Positions 17,642 to 27,999 of a DNA stretch of 64,000 bases are shown here, piece after piece; within the stretch, counting starts at the first letter, position 1; every line of letters begins with the position of its first letter. The notes beneath the pieces were generated by a model. The model had not been told where the DNA came from. It saw only the letters and a list, made by a program, of their open reading frames with translations, and did not search any database. This DNA is from Jiella avicenniae (GTDB lineage Bacteria; Pseudomonadota; Alphaproteobacteria; Rhizobiales; Rhizobiaceae). Location: contig NZ_JAJUWU010000008.1 of NCBI RefSeq assembly GCF_021390325.1, forward strand, positions 62,001 through 126,000, written 5' to 3'. Position numbers and translations under genes: made by a program.

Positions 17642-19030
17642 ATGGCCGATCTCGACAGCGTTCTCGGCTGCCTCGATCTCAATCTCGACCGCTCCGTCGA
17701 GCGGCTGAGCGCGCTTCTGCGCATCCCCTCGATCTCGACCGATCCGGCCTATGGCGAGCAGTGCCGTCTGGCGGCGGAGTTTCTCGCCGGCGATCTCGGC
17801 GCCATCGGCTTCGAAGCCGCCGTGCGCGAGACGCCGGGCCATCCGATGGTCGTCGCCCATCACGACGGCCCGCACGGATCGCCCCACGTCCTCTTCTACG
17901 GCCACTACGACGTCCAGCCCGTCGATCCGGTCTCCGAGTGGAAGACCGGCCCGTTCGAGCCGGTGGTCGAGACGATGCCGGACGGGACGAAGCGCATCGT
18001 CGCCAGGGGTTCGGCCGACGACAAGGGCCAGTTGATGACCTTCATCGAGGCCTGCCGCGCCTTCAAGGCGGAGACCGGCGGATTGCCCTGCCGCGTGACG
18101 ATCTTCCTTGAGGGCGAGGAGGAATCCGGCTCGCCCTCGCTCAACCCGTTTCTCGACGCCAACCGGGAGGAGCTTTCCGCCGACGTGGCGCTGGTCTGCG
18201 ACACCAATATGTGGAACCGCGATACGCCGGCGATCTCGACCGGCCTCAGAGGCCTCGTCGGCGAGGAGATCGTCGTCAAGGCCGCCAGCCGCGACCTTCA
18301 CTCCGGCTATTACGGCGGCGCGGCGCGAAACCCCATCCACGTCCTGGCGAAGATCCTCGCCGACATGCGCGACGACGCGGGAAAGATCACCATTCCCGGC
18401 TTCTATGACGGCGTCGAGGAGCTGCCGGAGGACGTCAAGAAAAGCTGGGAAGGGCTTGGACTGTCGGATGAATCCTTCCTCGGCGAAGTCGGGCTGAAAG
18501 TGCCCGCCGGCGAGACCGGCCGCTCGGTGCTCGAGCAAACGTGGTCGCGGCCGACGGCAGAGGTGAACGGCATTTCCGGCGGGTATACCGGCGAGGGGTT
18601 CAAGACCGTCATCGCGGCACAGGCGACGGCGAAGGTGTCGTTCCGGCTGGTGTTCTCGCAGGATCCGGACAAGATCCGCGCCGCCTTCCGCCAGTTCGTG
18701 GAGGACCGGCTGCCGGCGGACTGCAGCGTCGAATTCCATCCCCATGGCGGCTCGCCGGCGATCCAGTTGCCATTCGATTCTCCCGTGCTTCAGAAGGTTC
18801 GGACGGCGCTGTCCGACGAATGGCCGAACCCGGCGGTGATGATCGGCATGGGCGGCTCGATCCCCGTCGTCGGCGAGTTCAAGAACCGGCTCGGCATGGA
18901 ATCGCTGCTGGTCGGCTTCGGCCTGGCCGACGACGCCATCCACTCGCCGAACGAGAAGTACGAGATGTCGTCCTTCCACAAGGGCCAGCGCTCCTGGGCG
19001 CGCATCCTGGCAGCGCTGGGCGAGGGGTGA
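17642..19030 (+). CDS. M20-family metallopeptidase (dipeptidase type)
   Basis: A 462-residue M20 peptidase of the ArgE/DapE/ACY1/CPG2 type. The di-zinc ligands are visible: FYGHYDVQPVDP (His88, Asp90), GSADDKGQ (123-130) and FLEGEEESGSPS (catalytic Glu and ligand Glu at 159-161). An inserted dimerisation domain lies in the middle. The family hydrolyses dipeptides or N-acyl amino acids in the cytoplasm; the exact substrate is not predictable. AAGGA before the ATG at 17642 supports the start. Confidence 0.9.
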   Translation: MADLDSVLGCLDLNLDRSVERLSALLRIPSISTDPAYGEQCRLAAEFLAGDLGAIGFEAAVRETPGHPMVVAHHDGPHGSPHVLFYGHYDVQPVDPVSEWKTGPFEPVVETMPDGTKRIVARGSADDKGQLMTFIEACRAFKAETGGLPCRVTIFLEGEEESGSPSLNPFLDANREELSADVALVCDTNMWNRDTPAISTGLRGLVGEEIVVKAASRDLHSGYYGGAARNPIHVLAKILADMRDDAGKITIPGFYDGVEELPEDVKKSWEGLGLSDESFLGEVGLKVPAGETGRSVLEQTWSRPTAEVNGISGGYTGEGFKTVIAAQATAKVSFRLVFSQDPDKIRAAFRQFVEDRLPADCSVEFHPHGGSPAIQLPFDSPVLQKVRTALSDEWPNPAVMIGMGGSIPVVGEFKNRLGMESLLVGFGLADDAIHSPNEKYEMSSFHKGQRSWARILAALGEG

Positions 19031-19507
19031 TCGGCCAGCCTCGGGCAAGCCTGCCCGCTTATTAACGTCTCCTTAAGAGAACGTCGCTAATTTGATCGAC
19101 ATAGGGGACACCGAAAAAGGCACGCGATCGCGACCACTGATCGATTTTTGGTCACGATCATGCGATAGGCCGATTTGCGGTGTGGGGATACCGTGCCTCG
19201 AAAGAGGATGCGGGGGACAGCTGGAAGGGTGCGGCAATCGGGGGATCGCCGCACCCTTCTTGCGTTTGGAACGGCGAGACCGGTCGTCGATCCGTTTCAC
19301 CGTGTCGCTTCGCCGTGCCGAGCCGTCCCTGTCACCCTCCTGCAACGCCTTGATTTGAAACATCCCACCACGGTCGGTTTTCGCCGCTGTGTGAATTGCG
19401 CCGCGGCGCATGGTCCTGCATGTCTTGTCCCACAGCATGCCCGACGGGGCGCGTCGGCCGGCGACGCTCCGGATCAATCAGAACGAGGCATGCGAAGGAG
19501 TATCAGT
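19031..19507 (+). other. Intergenic region before the MipA/OmpV gene
   Basis: These 477 bases start with an AT-rich part (TTATTAACGTCTCCTTAAGAG at 19060-19080) and include a partly self-complementary stretch around 19127-19166 (GATCGCGACCACTGATCGATTTTTGGTCACGATC). No protein-like frame is seen. It is long enough for a 5' leader or a small RNA, but I cannot support either. AAGGAG at 19495-19500 serves the next gene. Confidence 0.35.
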
Positions 19508-20338
19508 ATGGCTTTGCGCTTTGCCTCGGTGGTCGCCACCACGCTTTTCGCTTCGACTGCCCTGGCAAGCGCGGCCGATGTCTCGGTGCCCTACGATCCG
19601 GCGCCCGCGGCGCCGCAACCGGCGGCGGATTACTACGCCGGCGACGACCTCGTCTTCGAACTCGGCATCAAGGGCGTCGTCGATCCGGAATATCTCGGCT
19701 CCGACGACTACCGCATCCTGCCCGGCGCGATCTTCTCGATCGAATATCTGAACCTTCCCGGTCTCGGCTCCTTCGGCGGCCCGGACGGCCTCGGCTTCTC
19801 GATCGGCCCCTCTTTCAACGTCGTCGGTGATCGCAAGGCCGACGATCACCCCGAGCTGACCGGTCTCGACGACGTCGACACCACCTATGAGGCCGGCATC
19901 AAGGTCTCCTACGAGTGGGAATATGCCGAGGTCTATGGCTCGGCGCGCTATGCCTTCGGCGGGGCCGAGGGCTTCGTCGGCGATGCCGGTGCGAACGTGA
20001 TCGCCCGGCCGACCGAGACGGTGACGCTGAAGCTCGGTCCGACGGTCAGCTTCGCCTCGGGCGACTACATGGAAGACTATTTCTCCGTCAGCCCGGCAGA
20101 GTCGGTCGCCAGCGGTGGCCGGTTCGCGGCCTATGACGCCGGTGGCGGCTTCAAGAGCGTCGGCGTCGCGGCTTCGGCCCGCTACGAGTTCACGCCCGAC
20201 TGGTTCCTCAATGCCGACGCGTCGTGGGACCGTCTGGTGGGCGACGCGGCGGATTCGCCGATCGTCGAGGCGGGTGACAAGAACCAGTATTCGTTCTCCC
20301 TCGGCATCTCCAAGCGGTTCTCGCTCGATCTGTTCTGA
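19508..20338 (+). CDS. MipA/OmpV family outer-membrane protein
   Basis: A 276-residue protein with a signal peptide (FASVVATTLFASTALASAA) and alternating beta-strand pattern ending in KRFSLDLF, whose terminal Phe is typical of outer-membrane barrels. GIKGVVDPEYLGSDDYRILPGAIFSIEY and the later barrel strands match MipA/OmpV (MltA-interacting protein). In E. coli MipA scaffolds murein enzymes, but most alphaproteobacterial members are unstudied. The GAAGGAG just before ATG 19508 sets the start. Confidence 0.85.
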   Translation: MALRFASVVATTLFASTALASAADVSVPYDPAPAAPQPAADYYAGDDLVFELGIKGVVDPEYLGSDDYRILPGAIFSIEYLNLPGLGSFGGPDGLGFSIGPSFNVVGDRKADDHPELTGLDDVDTTYEAGIKVSYEWEYAEVYGSARYAFGGAEGFVGDAGANVIARPTETVTLKLGPTVSFASGDYMEDYFSVSPAESVASGGRFAAYDAGGGFKSVGVAASARYEFTPDWFLNADASWDRLVGDAADSPIVEAGDKNQYSFSLGISKRFSLDLF

Positions 20339-20488
20339 GCACCGCGCGCCGCTTCGCCGCCGCGCCTCCCTCGAGGCGGTGCGGCGATGGGACGCCTGCT
20401 GATCCGCCGCGGATTGTCGCGTCCAACGCAACATTGCCGGCTCGCGCCCGTTCCTTCCTCGACTTTCACCATCGAGGAGGGCAAACCC

Positions 20489-21307
20489 ATGCCCAGCATC
20501 AAGACCACCGACGGCGCCGAGCTTTTCGTGAAGGACTGGGGCACGGGACGCCCCTTCGTCCTGATCCATGGCTGGCCGCTGAATGCCGACATGTGGGACC
20601 ATGTCGCCCACGAACTCGTCGAAAAGGGCTTTCGCGTCGTCGCCTACGACCGCCGCGGGTTCGGCCGTTCGAGCCAGCCGGGCGAGGGTTACGACTACGA
20701 CACCCTGTCTGACGATCTCGCTGCGGTGATCGACGGCCTCAGCCTTTCCGACGTGACTTTGGTCGGCTTCTCCATGGGTGGCGGCGAAGTCGCTCGCTAC
20801 ATGTCGCGCCATGGCGGCAAAGGCGTCGCCCGGGCCGCCCTCGTTTCGGCGGTGACGCCCTATCTTCTCAAGGACGACAGCAATCCGGACGGCGTCGACG
20901 GCTCGACCTTCGACGGCTTCGTCGCCGAATTGAAGAAGGACAGGCCGGGCTTCCTCGAGACCTTCGGCAAGCAATTCTACGGAGTCGGCATGCTCGACTG
21001 GTCGGTCTCCTCGGCCTATCTCGAATGGACGAAGCAGATGGCGCTGCAGGCTTCGTTGCGTGCAACCATCAAATGCGTGGACGCGTTCGGGCGCACCGAT
21101 TTCCGGCCGGACATGAAGGCCTTCGACGTACCGACGCTGGTGATCCACGGGACCTCGGATTCCACGGTGCCCTTCGACATAGCCGGCAAGCGCGCAGCCG
21201 CGGCGATCGCCCGGGCCGAATTGAAGTCCTATGACGGCGCGCCCCATGGCCTGCACTACACCGAGCAGGACCGTCTGATCGAGGATCTCGCCGCCTTTGC
21301 CCGCTGA
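20489..21307 (+). CDS. Alpha/beta hydrolase, non-heme chloroperoxidase-like
   Basis: A 272-residue alpha/beta hydrolase. The oxyanion motif is LIHGWPLNADMW, the nucleophile elbow GFSMGGG (Ser95), the acid Asp224 in HGTSDSTVPF, and the base His253 in GAPHGLHYT. All three match the esterase/perhydrolase group often named non-heme chloroperoxidase. Such enzymes hydrolyse small esters. The GAGGAGG before 20489 fits as the ribosome binding site. It follows the OmpV gene by 150 bases and may be separately transcribed. Confidence 0.87.
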   Translation: MPSIKTTDGAELFVKDWGTGRPFVLIHGWPLNADMWDHVAHELVEKGFRVVAYDRRGFGRSSQPGEGYDYDTLSDDLAAVIDGLSLSDVTLVGFSMGGGEVARYMSRHGGKGVARAALVSAVTPYLLKDDSNPDGVDGSTFDGFVAELKKDRPGFLETFGKQFYGVGMLDWSVSSAYLEWTKQMALQASLRATIKCVDAFGRTDFRPDMKAFDVPTLVIHGTSDSTVPFDIAGKRAAAAIARAELKSYDGAPHGLHYTEQDRLIEDLAAFAR

Positions 21308-21377
21308 GGCGAACCCGGAAGACCCCGGAATCGGGAGGCCGGCCGCGTGCCTGCCTCCCGGCCGCACTCGGGGCCTT

Positions 21378-22175
21378 TCACGGCACGATCGAATCGACCA
21401 CGCCGCCGTCGACACGCAGGGCCCCGCCGCTTGTCGCCGAGGCTTGCTTCGAACAGGCATAGACGATCATGTTGGCGACCTCCTCGACGGTCGCCGGCCG
21501 GCCGAGGACGGAACTCGGTCGCTGCGACTTCACGAACGACTCGCCGGCCTCCTCGATCGAGACGCCTTCGTCTGCGGCCATCTCCTTCAGCATCTCCTTC
21601 ACGCCTTCCGACATGGTCGGCCCCGGCAGCACCGAATTGACGGTCACGCCGGTCCCGGCCGCCAGCTTGGCGAGGCCGCGCGAGAGCGAGAGCAGGGCGG
21701 TCTTGGTGAAGCCGTAGTGGATCATGTCGGCGGGAATGTTGAGCGCCGATTCCGAAGAGATGAAGACGACGCGGCCCCAGCCCTTCTCCATCATCCTCGG
21801 CAGATAGGCGCGCGACAGGCGGACGCCCGACATGACGTTGACCTGGAAGAAGGTTTCCCAGGTCGCGTCGTCGATCTCGAAGAACGGCTTCGGGCCGAAG
21901 ATGCCGAGATTGTTGAGCAGGATGTCGGTCTCCGGCACCGCCCCGATGAGACTGTCGCAGCCACCGGCATTGCCGAGATCGATCGCGACGCCCGAAACGT
22001 CCGAGCCCGGAACGGCATCGAGGACGGCTCGGATCGCCGTTTCGACGCGCTCGGTGTCGCGGCCGTTGACGACGACGCGGGCGCCGGCTCCGGCGAGCCC
22101 CTTGGCCGCGGCGAGCCCGATGCCGCCTGTCGAGCCGGTGACGAGGGCGGTCTTTCCGGAAAGATCGATGAACAT
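21378..22175 (-). CDS. SDR-family oxidoreductase
   Basis: A 265-residue short-chain dehydrogenase. The NAD(P) loop is TGSTGGIG (13-20), and the catalytic residues are SSES (Ser about 141), Tyr154 and Lys158 (YGFTK). The usual NNAG motif reads NNLG (88-91), a mild change. The C-terminal GGALRVDGGVVDSI is typical. The frame extends upstream, but the ATG at 22175 gives the canonical MFIDLSGKTALVTG start. The substrate is unknown. Confidence 0.87.
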   Translation of the reverse strand: MFIDLSGKTALVTGSTGGIGLAAAKGLAGAGARVVVNGRDTERVETAIRAVLDAVPGSDVSGVAIDLGNAGGCDSLIGAVPETDILLNNLGIFGPKPFFEIDDATWETFFQVNVMSGVRLSRAYLPRMMEKGWGRVVFISSESALNIPADMIHYGFTKTALLSLSRGLAKLAAGTGVTVNSVLPGPTMSEGVKEMLKEMAADEGVSIEEAGESFVKSQRPSSVLGRPATVEEVANMIVYACSKQASATSGGALRVDGGVVDSIVP

Positions 22176-22585
22176 GGGAACACTCGCTTTGGGTGGCGGG
22201 AAGACGTCGGCCGGCCTGTGCGCCTCGCAACTGGGCGGCTCGCCTCGCAACTAGGCGATGGCCTGCGCGGGGAAGGGGCCGCGAGAAGAAACGGTGCGTC
22301 CGGCAAGCTGGAACGGGGCTGCCGAGATTGCTTAAAGCCCCGTTAAATCGCCTCATTTAAAACGGATAGATGAGCTTGCCGATTCCGGCCGCCGGAGAAA
22401 TTCCGGCAGTGGCCGGGCCTGTGGGGACAGGCTTCTGAAAGACGGGTTTCTGGAAGAACGTTTCGGGGCGACGTCGCCGACGACGGGCGGTCTCGCCTCG
22501 GATCGCGGCATATGGGGAAGCGAAGGGGATGAGGAGCGCCGGACCGGCTGCTCCGCGCCTCCGACATCAGGATGAAAGGCTGCGC
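22176..22585. other. Divergent region between the SDR and pbp1a genes
   Basis: These 410 bases hold the promoters for two divergent genes. The segment 22330-22375 is AT-rich (TTGCTTAAAGCCCCGTTAAATCGCCTCATTTAAAACGG), and is the likely promoter area. GAAAGG at 22574-22579 serves the penicillin-binding protein. No other gene is apparent. Confidence 0.4.
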
Positions 22586-24832
22586 ATGGCGGCACGGCGC
22601 GAGCGGATCGAACCGAGCTTCGAACGCGAGGAAGGGGTGAGCGAAGCCGGGCTTTCGATCAGCTCGGACGACCGGGCGGTGCCGACGGCGGCGAACGATC
22701 GCAAGCGCAAGCCCGCGGCAAAGACCGGCAAGGGTAAGACGGCGGCGGCGCGCAGCGGCAATAGTGGCGGTGGACGAGGCTCCGGCCGGGGCGGGTCCGG
22801 CAATGGCGGCGGCGGTGGCGGCCGGCGGCGGCGCAGCTTTCTCGGCCACGTCGTGCGGCTCGGCATCGCCGGCACCCTGTGGGGCGGCCTCGCGGCAGCG
22901 GCCGTCATCGGCTATTTCGCCGTCAAGCTGCCGCAGGAAGCCTGGGAGATCCCGGCCCGCCCGCCGAACGTGAAGATCGTCTCGGTCAATGGCGAGCTTC
23001 TGGCCAATCGCGGTCTCACCGGTGGCAAGGAAGTCTCCCTCGACGAGATGAGTCCCTACATCCCCGAGGCCGTCATCGCCATCGAGGACCGGCGCTTCTA
23101 CGACCACTTCGGCGTCGATCCGCTCGGCATCGTGCGCGCCGCGGTCGAGAACTGGCAGGCCGGGGGAACCGTCCAGGGCGGCTCGACGCTGACCCAGCAG
23201 CTTGCGAAGAACATTTTCCTCGATCCCGAGCAGACGATCCAGCGCAAGGTCCAGGAAGCGATCCTGTCGATCTGGCTGGAGCACAAGTTCACCAAGGACC
23301 AGATCCTCGACATGTATCTGAACCGGGTCTATTTCGGCTCGGGGGCGACGGGGGTCGAGGCCGCCGCGCGGCGCTATTTCGGCAAGTCGGCGAGCGAGGT
23401 GACGTTGTCTGAGGCGGCGACGCTCGCCGGTCTTCTCAAGGCGCCGTCGCGGCTCTCGCCGGCGCGCGATCCGAAGGCCGCCAAGGAGCGCTCCGAGGTG
23501 GTGCTCGCCGCCATGCTCGAAGAGGGCAAGATCGACCGGCAGGAATACGAGGACGCCGTCGCCGAGAAGCCGGTGAAGGCGAAGAGCTACTGGGATGGCG
23601 CCCAGCACTACGCCGCCGATCTCGTCATGCGCGACATCAAGAAGCTGATCGGCGACGTCAAGCAGGACGTCGTCGTCGAGACGACGATCGAGATGCCGCT
23701 CGAACGCATCGCCGAGAAGGCCATTCGCGAGACGATCGACAATTCCAAGCAGAACGTTACCCAGGGCGCCCTCGTGGCGCTCGACGGGACCGGCGCGATC
23801 CGCGCGCTCGTCGGCGGCCGGGACTATGCCGAAAGCCAGTTCAACCGGGCGGTCGACGCCAAGCGCCAGCCGGGCTCGACCTTCAAGCCATTCGTCTACG
23901 AGACGGCCCTCGAAAATGGCTGGCGTCCGGAGAGCATCATCGTCGACGGCCCGGTCCAGATCGGCAAGTGGAAGCCGTCGAACTACGAGAACACCTATCG
24001 CGGACCGGTGATGGTCGCCGACGCCCTGCGCTTCTCGCTCAACACCGTCGCCGCCAAGCTGATCGACAATGTCGGGACGCAGGCGGTGATCGACACCGCC
24101 CACCGCCTCGGCATCAAGTCCGACATCGTCGACAATCCGTCGATCGCGCTGGGCACGTCCGAGGTGTCGCTCCTGGAACTGACGGGCGCCTTCGCGCCCT
24201 TCGCCAACGGCGGCTACGAGGCGACGCCGCATCTCGTCAACCGGATCACCAGCGAGGACGGCAAGGTGATCTGGGAGCGCGGAGCGGAGGTGCCGCCGAA
24301 GGTGCTGTCGGAGGACATGGTGTCGATGATGAACGCCATGCTGCGGCGGGTGGTCAATTCGGGCACCGGCCGCAAGGCGGCGATCGAGGGGTTCGACGCG
24401 GCCGGCAAGACCGGCACCACCCAGGACTTCAAGGACGCCTGGTTCATGGGCTACACGGCCGAGCTCGTCACCGGCGTGTGGTTCGGCAACGACAACGGCG
24501 CCAAGATGAAGCGCGTCACCGGCGGCTCGCTACCGGCGGCGGCGTGGCATGAATTCATGAGCGCGGCGCTCGACGGCACGCCCAACGTCCCGCTGCCGGG
24601 CAACTATGCGATCGGCGAGCCCGAAGCGCCGCTGGTCGCCGACGGCAATGGCGGCGAATACTACGACAGCGAGCTGCCGCGCGACGACGGCGTGCCGATC
24701 GACGATGGCGGCCGTGGGCAGGAACGGCGGATCTACGACCGCGCGCCGCCCCCCGGCGTCGTCGTTCAGGAGCGGGTCTCCCCCCGGCGGGAGGACAACG
24801 GCAGCCTGTTCCGACGGATCTTCGGCGGCTGA
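22586..24832 (+). CDS. Class A penicillin-binding protein (PBP1A type)
   Basis: A 748-residue bifunctional peptidoglycan synthase. A basic and Gly-rich cytoplasmic tail (1-85) precedes one membrane helix (about 91-113). The GT51 glycosyltransferase has Glu167 in IAIEDRRFYDHFGVDP and the motif GGSTLTQQLAKN. The transpeptidase has Ser431 in STFK, an S-L-N motif in RFSLNTVAAKL, and K-T-G-T-T at 608-612. It polymerises and crosslinks murein at the inner membrane. The tail after the catalytic domain is acidic and disordered. The Arg/Gly-rich N-terminal stretch is unusually low in complexity. Confidence 0.93.
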   Translation: MAARRERIEPSFEREEGVSEAGLSISSDDRAVPTAANDRKRKPAAKTGKGKTAAARSGNSGGGRGSGRGGSGNGGGGGGRRRRSFLGHVVRLGIAGTLWGGLAAAAVIGYFAVKLPQEAWEIPARPPNVKIVSVNGELLANRGLTGGKEVSLDEMSPYIPEAVIAIEDRRFYDHFGVDPLGIVRAAVENWQAGGTVQGGSTLTQQLAKNIFLDPEQTIQRKVQEAILSIWLEHKFTKDQILDMYLNRVYFGSGATGVEAAARRYFGKSASEVTLSEAATLAGLLKAPSRLSPARDPKAAKERSEVVLAAMLEEGKIDRQEYEDAVAEKPVKAKSYWDGAQHYAADLVMRDIKKLIGDVKQDVVVETTIEMPLERIAEKAIRETIDNSKQNVTQGALVALDGTGAIRALVGGRDYAESQFNRAVDAKRQPGSTFKPFVYETALENGWRPESIIVDGPVQIGKWKPSNYENTYRGPVMVADALRFSLNTVAAKLIDNVGTQAVIDTAHRLGIKSDIVDNPSIALGTSEVSLLELTGAFAPFANGGYEATPHLVNRITSEDGKVIWERGAEVPPKVLSEDMVSMMNAMLRRVVNSGTGRKAAIEGFDAAGKTGTTQDFKDAWFMGYTAELVTGVWFGNDNGAKMKRVTGGSLPAAAWHEFMSAALDGTPNVPLPGNYAIGEPEAPLVADGNGGEYYDSELPRDDGVPIDDGGRGQERRIYDRAPPPGVVVQERVSPRREDNGSLFRRIFGG

Positions 24833-24854
24833 TCCCGAACAAAGATCGCGAACG

Positions 24855-24889
24855 AAAAAAGCGCACCCGATGGAGGTGCGCTTTTTTTT
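24855..24889 (+). terminator. Rho-independent terminator after the pbp1a gene
   Basis: A strong GC stem, GCGCACC/GGTGCGC, with a 7-base loop is followed by eight T. A run of A precedes the stem, so it can act in both directions for the convergent microprotein gene. Confidence 0.9.
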
Positions 24890-24912
24890 CGCTCCGGTGT
24901 CGGCCTTTCGGC

Positions 24913-24987
24913 TCAGACGATGCCGATCAGCGACAGGATGACGATGACGACGACGACGAGGCCCACGAGATAGATGATGCTGTTCAA
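24913..24987 (-). CDS. 24-residue hydrophobic membrane microprotein
   Basis: A tiny frame beginning with TTG at 24987 encodes LNSIIYLVGLVVVVIVILSLIGIV (the first residue is Met when initiated). The whole peptide is one membrane helix. GGAG lies eight bases ahead of the TTG, an ideal ribosome binding site. From memory, similar 23-25-residue peptides with NxIIYLVGLVVVV occur across Hyphomicrobiales. Function unknown; a single-span regulator of a membrane protein is one possibility. A longer in-frame start at 25191 would add a low-complexity basic segment and is less likely. Confidence 0.6.
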   Translation of the reverse strand: MNSIIYLVGLVVVVIVILSLIGIV

Positions 24988-25342
24988 GGTCTGCGCTCCG
25001 GATAGTGGCGTTTCGGGGTGATATGCGGCGGATCGCCCCATAGGATCCGAACCGGTAGCGCGCGACGAGGCCTGTGGTTCCCTTCGCCGATGCATTTTCT
25101 GCAAATCGCGACGCCGGCAATTCGCCCCGTCAGCCGCCTCAAATCCGCTCACGAAAGCGTCAGAACCTGCCTTGCGCAGGTTTGGAGCCATTCATATATA
25201 GCCGCCATCACGGGTTGGCCGGTGGCCTCGGAACGGGGGCGACGCGGCTTCACGAAATTCGAAGACGCCACGTGGGGGTCGCCCAGCGGGAACGCCTCGA
25301 CGAGGGTCCCGGGCGGCTCGCTATAACAAGGAGACTATGAAC
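24988..25342 (+). other. Upstream region of dnaK
   Basis: These 355 bases carry the likely heat-shock promoter at 25171-25199 (listed separately) and a leader of about 140 bases. AAGGAG at 25328-25333 is the dnaK ribosome binding site. No gene is seen. Confidence 0.45.
25171..25199 (+). promoter_or_regulatory. Candidate RpoH (sigma-32) promoter of dnaK
   Basis: CTTG at 25171-25174, then 18 bases, then CATATAT at 25193-25199. This closely follows the alphaproteobacterial heat-shock pattern CTTG-N17/18-CYTATNT, with one mismatch in the -10. Its position before dnaK supports the call. Confidence 0.55.
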
Positions 25343-27274
<1,932 letters not shown>

Positions 27275-27660
27275 GCCGCTTCCGCCCCAGAGGCATGTGC
27301 AAAAAAAGCGCCGGCGCGAGAAGCGCCGGGGCTTTTTCGTTTTGAAATGAGCCGAAGCGAACCACCCTTAAGCTCGTAAGCGAGCGTCTGCCGGACGCGT
27401 TTGTGCCGCGAGGCAACAAGCGGAGGCGCCAAATCCTCAACGCTTCGTCATTTTCGGACGTGTCCCGGCGGGACAGCGCCGCAGCACGTCGTAGCAAGGC
27501 GAATTCAGAGGACGTCTGCGGCGAAAGGTGGTGGCGACGGCAGGAGCTTCGTCATTCTCAGCCCCCGTGCCGGGAATCCAGGGGCGGTTGCCGCGGCATC
27601 AGCCGCTCCTGCCCCCGCGGCTGATACTGTTGGACAGAAACGCATCGGGCTCGAGGCCGA
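27275..27660. other. Region after dnaK
   Basis: Apart from the dnaK terminator, these 386 bases hold no clear gene. A stretch at 27545-27590 (CTTCGTCATTCTCAGCCCCCGTGCCGGGAATCC) resembles half of the palindromic repeats found near 38 and 43 kb. Confidence 0.35.
27303..27337 (+). terminator. Rho-independent terminator of dnaK
   Basis: A 15-bp stem with one mismatch (AAAAAGCGCCGGCGC/GCGCCGGGGCTTTTT), 5-base loop GAGAA, ending in five T, 28 bases after the dnaK stop. Confidence 0.9.
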
Positions 27661-27882
27661 TCACTGCACGGGCTCTGCGGTCAGGCGAGATGGGTCGTCG
27701 ACCCGAGTTCCTTCCTCGGGCGTTCGCGTAAACAGCGCAAAATAGGCGATGACGGCGACCAAAACGACGGCGGTCGCAATCCAGAGGGCGTGGCGGCTGC
27801 GGCGGCGCGCTTCCGGTCCGCGCGCCGGGGCATGCTGATGTCGATCGGCCAAAAGCTCCTCCTCGCGCTTGCCCGGCAGCAC
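27661..27882 (-). CDS. Small single-span membrane protein (hypothetical)
   Basis: A 73-residue frame with a GTG start. It has a basic segment (PEARRRSRHA) and one clear transmembrane helix (LWIATAVVLVAVIAYFALF at about 33-51), then a polar tail. The reading frame continues open upstream without a start codon up to the purB stop at 28000, so it lies in phase with purB directly downstream of it. That could mean a coupled small gene or occasional readthrough. I do not recognise the family and no strong ribosome binding site is seen. Confidence 0.4.
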   Translation of the reverse strand: MLPGKREEELLADRHQHAPARGPEARRRSRHALWIATAVVLVAVIAYFALFTRTPEEGTRVDDPSRLTAEPVQ

Positions 27883-27999
27883 ATCGGCGCTGCCGATTCC
27901 GTGACGAACCGAAAAGTCTTGGCGCTGGTTCCGAGCGCGATCCGCCGGCGGGGTCGATCGCCTCGCGCGCCGGTGCTGGCCGAAGGCCCGGCTTTTGCC

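Noticed and set aside
19127-19166. Self-complementary stretch before the OmpV gene as a riboswitch or small RNA
   Set aside because: No known consensus could be matched by eye and the pairing is short and imperfect.
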